64,000 bases of DNA, taken from contig JAHDYR010000029.1 of the NCBI GenBank assembly GCA_019828565.1, positions 62,001-126,000 on the forward strand, given 5' to 3'. Positions 61,165-64,000 of the stretch are shown here, piece after piece (within the stretch, counting starts at the first letter, position 1; each line of letters starts with the position of its first letter). The notes beneath the pieces were generated by a model that worked only from the letters and a program-made list of their open reading frames with translations, was not told where the DNA came from and searched no databases. The position numbers were made by a program, and so were the translations under genes. This stretch comes from Carpediemonas membranifera (Eukaryota; Fornicata).

Positions 61165-62268
61165 TCACTTCCTGTTCCTGTAACCTTGCCCGGTGGGCGG
61201 GTACATCGGGTAGACCGCCCTCTGGCCGTACTGGCCGGTTGGGACATACGCTCCGTACCCAACCGGACGGGCTATGGCCTGCGTAGCCTGCCGCTGCCTC
61301 TGCTGGTTGAGCTGAGCTATTTGCTGTCTCTTCAAGACCTGGCGCCGATGGATGCGAGTTTGGACGACGACGCAGGCACAGCACGTGATACAGCAGGCCG
61401 ACAGCGAACAGCAGCACAGTAGCAGCACTGCGGTCACTGGTATGGCTAGAATGATGCCGACGATGACGAGGATGGCGGTGATGACGAGCTCGACTGTGTC
61501 GAAGTCACAGTCGCCATCGACCAGCTCATTGAAGCCCGACGCAATGGCCTTCATAGCCTCCTGCTGCCTGTCTATGATTGTATACCCGTCCAGGCCAACT
61601 GAAGGGCCGTCGGATTCCCCTTTAAGCGTGTCGAGGACGTCCTTGGCCCCATCTGACACTGCCAGCCCGCCCATGACCGTGCCTCGAGACGTTAAGTTAG
61701 TAAAGGCCTCGCTGGTTGAGTTCCAAGACGGTTCATCGCCGAGTACGAAGTAGATGGAGGGGATCCGGTCGGAGTCTGAGTCGACGAAGGCTGCCAGGGC
61801 CTGCTCCAGTGCTGTGTCTAGGTCTGCCATCTCGTGTGTGACAGTGAGGGACCACACGAGGTCATTGTCCGTGGCGGCCAGCAGGTAGCCGATATCGAGC
61901 ACGACCTCGTCTGGTTTTTTCAGACGCAACTCGGAGTTCGTCGCCGGGTAGACGCCGGTGTTTGAGCCCATGAGTACGAGCCCGATGCGGTCGTCGTTAG
62001 CCCTGAGCTGTGGGATCCAGGTGGCGAAGGCCGACAGGATGGGGTAGCGGTCGGACAGATCAAGGGTCGCCACGTCCACAACCAGCACCACATCGTGGGC
62101 CTGGTGGGAGCAGATATGCTGCCACGGGCTTATGACGCTGTCTAGGTAGTCGTAGCCCTCGTTGAAGAGCTCAAGGGCGCTGGGGACCGAAGGGGAAAGA
62201 GTCGTGACATCCTGGTAGGATAATCCGCATAGCAACGCCACAATGAGCGTTATTGCAAGGGTTTTCAT
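61165..62268 (-). CDS. Membrane protein with a vWA-like extracellular domain
   Basis: 367 residues. Signal peptide at 1-19 (MKTLAITLIVALLCGLSYQ). Residues 55-230 resemble a von Willebrand A fold (DVVLVVDVATLDLS, DRIGLVLMGS, IPSIYFVLGDE), but the metal-binding DxSxS is replaced by DVATL, so metal binding is doubtful. A transmembrane helix near 257-285 (VITAILVIVGIILAIPVTAVLLL) runs into a run of cysteines (CCCSLSACCITCCAC), possibly palmitoylated. The short cytosolic tail is Arg/Gln-rich and then rich in Tyr/Pro/Gly. It is a type I surface protein of unknown ligand. Confidence 0.6.
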   Translation of the reverse strand: MKTLAITLIVALLCGLSYQDVTTLSPSVPSALELFNEGYDYLDSVISPWQHICSHQAHDVVLVVDVATLDLSDRYPILSAFATWIPQLRANDDRIGLVLMGSNTGVYPATNSELRLKKPDEVVLDIGYLLAATDNDLVWSLTVTHEMADLDTALEQALAAFVDSDSDRIPSIYFVLGDEPSWNSTSEAFTNLTSRGTVMGGLAVSDGAKDVLDTLKGESDGPSVGLDGYTIIDRQQEAMKAIASGFNELVDGDCDFDTVELVITAILVIVGIILAIPVTAVLLLCCCSLSACCITCCACVVVQTRIHRRQVLKRQQIAQLNQQRQRQATQAIARPVGYGAYVPTGQYGQRAVYPMYPPTGQGYRNRK

Positions 62269-62430
62269 CTCGTTCGCTTGCTTGTCTAATTATGGCATGC
62301 GATGGCTGCGAAGCAGAAATTCTGTAGACTTCCAGGAGATCGTGTGAGATCTACGAAGATACGCCGACACTCCCAACCCGCATCCAATCACCCAGACCAT
62401 CCAAGATATTTTAGAGAGCTATGTTACCAT

Positions 62431-63492
62431 TCAATCCGAGTCAACCTCAAAATCGTCCTCGAACTCGCCGTCATCCGCCTTCACCGCTGGACTGGCGATC
62501 GCGGGCGACGTCTCCGCCAGGGGAGACCGGACCTTGGCCTCTGTCTTGTCGACTGTAGTCAGGGGCGAGGTCTGGCTGCCCGACCGAGAGTGGCCCTTCC
62601 CCCCCCGCCTTGCCTTCAGAGCAGGGGAGAATTCAGCCGCCTCCTGCAAGTGCGTCGCCGTCTTGACATGTGCCTGGAGGGCGGCGTTCGCTTCAGTCAG
62701 TCTGGCGATCTTCTGCTCGGCATGCTTCAGCTGGAGCTCGAGCCTCTTTGTCGCGCTGACCTTGGAGTGCTCGAGGCTCTTGACCCGCTGGCTGACCTTA
62801 TCCCGCTCGACCCTGAACTCCTCTCTCTCCTTGCTCAGGGCGCTGAACTTCTCCAGGGCAGCAGTGGCCGCCTCCACCGAGTCCGTCCCCGTGCACTGCA
62901 GCAGCGTCGCCTGCAGCCCCCGGTATTTCTCGGTCACCTTGGCGTAGGCCAGCTTCACCTTTCGGGCTGCGTTCTCGTCGACCCGGGACGACTGCTGCTG
63001 CCTTATCGAAAGCTTCAGTGCCCGGATCTCGTTCTGGTAGGCCTGGACCATCTGGTGTGGCTCGGCGAGCTGCTCGTCGTACCGTGTCAGGGCCTTCTCC
63101 TGCTCTCGCTGCACCCGCTTCAGCGCCTTGTTCTCGTCGAGGATCTTCTTCATGTTGATCCTGAGCTCCTTCACCTTGTTCTCAAGGCCTGTGATGGTCT
63201 CGGCGGCAACACTGTACTGCTGGACCTGCCGCGAGAGACGGGCGTTGTCTCGGCGGATAATCGCCATCTTCTTCTCCCAGATGGACGACATCGAGCGCGT
63301 CGATGACGGACGGCTCTCAGTGTCACTCTTGTGCTTCAGCTGGTTCGTAAGGTGGTCTACTTTCGTCCGAAGCTTCAAATTTTCAGATCGGAGCCGTTCA
63401 AGCTCGGCAGAGGCTTCGTTCGTACCACCTTGTTCATTTTCGCTTTCCGAAATCTCATCTACCTCAAAGTCATCGTCGTAATCGGACGTCAT
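62431..63492 (-). CDS. Lebercilin (LCA5)-like coiled-coil protein
   Basis: 353 residues from ATG 63492. An acidic N-terminus (SDYDDDFEVDE) and an acidic C-terminus (EFEDDFEVDSD) enclose a long coiled coil (residues about 28-290). The block DENKALKRVQREQEKALTRY followed by NEIRALKLSIR matches the signature of the lebercilin domain, a family of ciliary shaft and basal-body proteins that bind transport complexes. It suggests the organism has flagella. The tail holds Ser/Thr-Pro sites (SQTSPL, RSPLAETSP). Confidence 0.7.
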   Translation of the reverse strand: MTSDYDDDFEVDEISESENEQGGTNEASAELERLRSENLKLRTKVDHLTNQLKHKSDTESRPSSTRSMSSIWEKKMAIIRRDNARLSRQVQQYSVAAETITGLENKVKELRINMKKILDENKALKRVQREQEKALTRYDEQLAEPHQMVQAYQNEIRALKLSIRQQQSSRVDENAARKVKLAYAKVTEKYRGLQATLLQCTGTDSVEAATAALEKFSALSKEREEFRVERDKVSQRVKSLEHSKVSATKRLELQLKHAEQKIARLTEANAALQAHVKTATHLQEAAEFSPALKARRGGKGHSRSGSQTSPLTTVDKTEAKVRSPLAETSPAIASPAVKADDGEFEDDFEVDSD

Positions 63493-63522
63493 GCGTCTGT
63501 TCGTGCCTCGAGGCCAAAATAT

Positions 63523-63582
63523 CCGTGCAGTTTATGCTAAAAGATGATGAGCTCTCCTGTTTTGACCATTTATGACAGCTCC
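63523..63582. promoter_or_regulatory. Upstream region of the lebercilin-like gene with two recurring motifs
   Basis: CCGTGCAGTTTATG (63523-63536; minus strand CATAAACTGC, about 30 bp before the ATG) recurs exactly at 47279-47292. Its core resembles TATAAACTGC in the G5 LTR. The second motif (63559-63582) matches the peroxiredoxin upstream element at 47941-47964 at 20 of 24 bases. Confidence 0.4.
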
Positions 63583-63766
63583 TGTCATTACTATAGTACC
63601 CCAGCCGCGGCTCAAACGATGACCAGCTCACTGTGGAGGCGGTAACATCCCCGGTGAGCCGGCCTTTTCTATTTGATGCGTATCCCTACTGGCAGCACCG
63701 ATCTCAACACCGTCTCTCTCGACCCCACTGAAGCACCAGTCACCAGTCATCATACCACCCCGCATT

Positions 63767-64000
63767 TACCTAGTACCGCCTACCGCTGTCGTTGAGCGCG
63801 GCGATTCGTGGTCTCTGCTCCATCCTGACCCGCCATTCCGACAGACCCGGGAACGACGCCAGGGCAAGAGGCACCTCGCGGTCAATGGCCTCGAGTGCGC
63901 TGAACAGGGAGATGTCGGCCAGGGTGAGGGTGTCACCGACGATGTAGAGGGGATGGGCCCTCGCCTCAAACCGGGCAGACAGCAAGCGGAGCTTGGGCTC
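63767..64000 (-). CDS. Glutathione S-transferase, C-terminal part (runs off the window)
   Basis: The frame ends RIAALNDSGRRY and TAG at 63767-63769 and is open to the window edge. YIVGDTLTLADISLFSALEAI is the N-capping/helix block of the GST C-terminal domain, followed by FPGLSEWRVRMEQRPRI, the usual ending. The thioredoxin-like N-terminal domain lies beyond 64000. It is a cytosolic enzyme that conjugates glutathione or acts in redox metabolism. Confidence 0.75.

Overview
The window comes from a eukaryote, most likely a free-living flagellated protist. Host genes are GC-rich and almost intronless. They include a lebercilin-type ciliary protein, a UBA/RWD DExH helicase, a ubiquitin protease, a Sec14-PH protein and an NT-C2/DIL protein. 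The one intron I can argue for (6152-6188) is 37 nt long and runs from GTATGT to TTTACACAG, which resembles metamonad introns. With the large peroxiredoxin/thioredoxin array this makes an anaerobic metamonad such as Carpediemonas a reasonable but unproven guess.

Left part (1-37.6 kb): a retroelement graveyard with a few host-like genes. There are at least six Ty3/gypsy chromovirus pieces: G1 985-4506 minus, G2 6862-10073 plus, G4 10536-11459 minus, G5 12983-17343 plus, a 3' piece at 18791-19490 minus, and G3 23974-28685 minus. Gag and 3' remnants lie at 36.6-37.6 kb. Where I can define the LTRs they are only about 67-93 bp, and each is followed by a perfect palindrome where a tRNA primer site would be expected. 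Several 5'-truncated LINE copies with TTTC tails sit among them, two with exact 14-bp target duplications. A second element type carries a long ORF with a Maelstrom-like DEDDh nuclease domain. It occurs twice as the arms of an inverted repeat of about 5.39 kb per arm (19457-29563 and 29717-35108). The left arm was later split by gypsy G3; the right arm preserves the empty site.

Middle part (37.9-47.5 kb): compact host genes, three on the minus strand (NT-C2/DIL, Sec14-PH, DExH helicase), a divergent ubiquitin protease on the plus strand, and tRNA-Val(CAC).

Right part (48.0-64 kb): a head-to-tail array of a 1,248-1,250 bp unit holding a typical 2-Cys peroxiredoxin (plus) and a convergent thioredoxin (minus), with 11 peroxiredoxin and 10 thioredoxin copies. 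The two proteins form a known peroxide-reducing couple, so the array amplifies a whole pathway step. It is followed by a vWA-like membrane protein, the lebercilin-like protein and the end of a glutathione S-transferase gene. Single-base indels, many in short homopolymers, break several repeated genes (array copies, G5, both Maelstrom ORFs). They may be unpolished long-read errors rather than true mutations.
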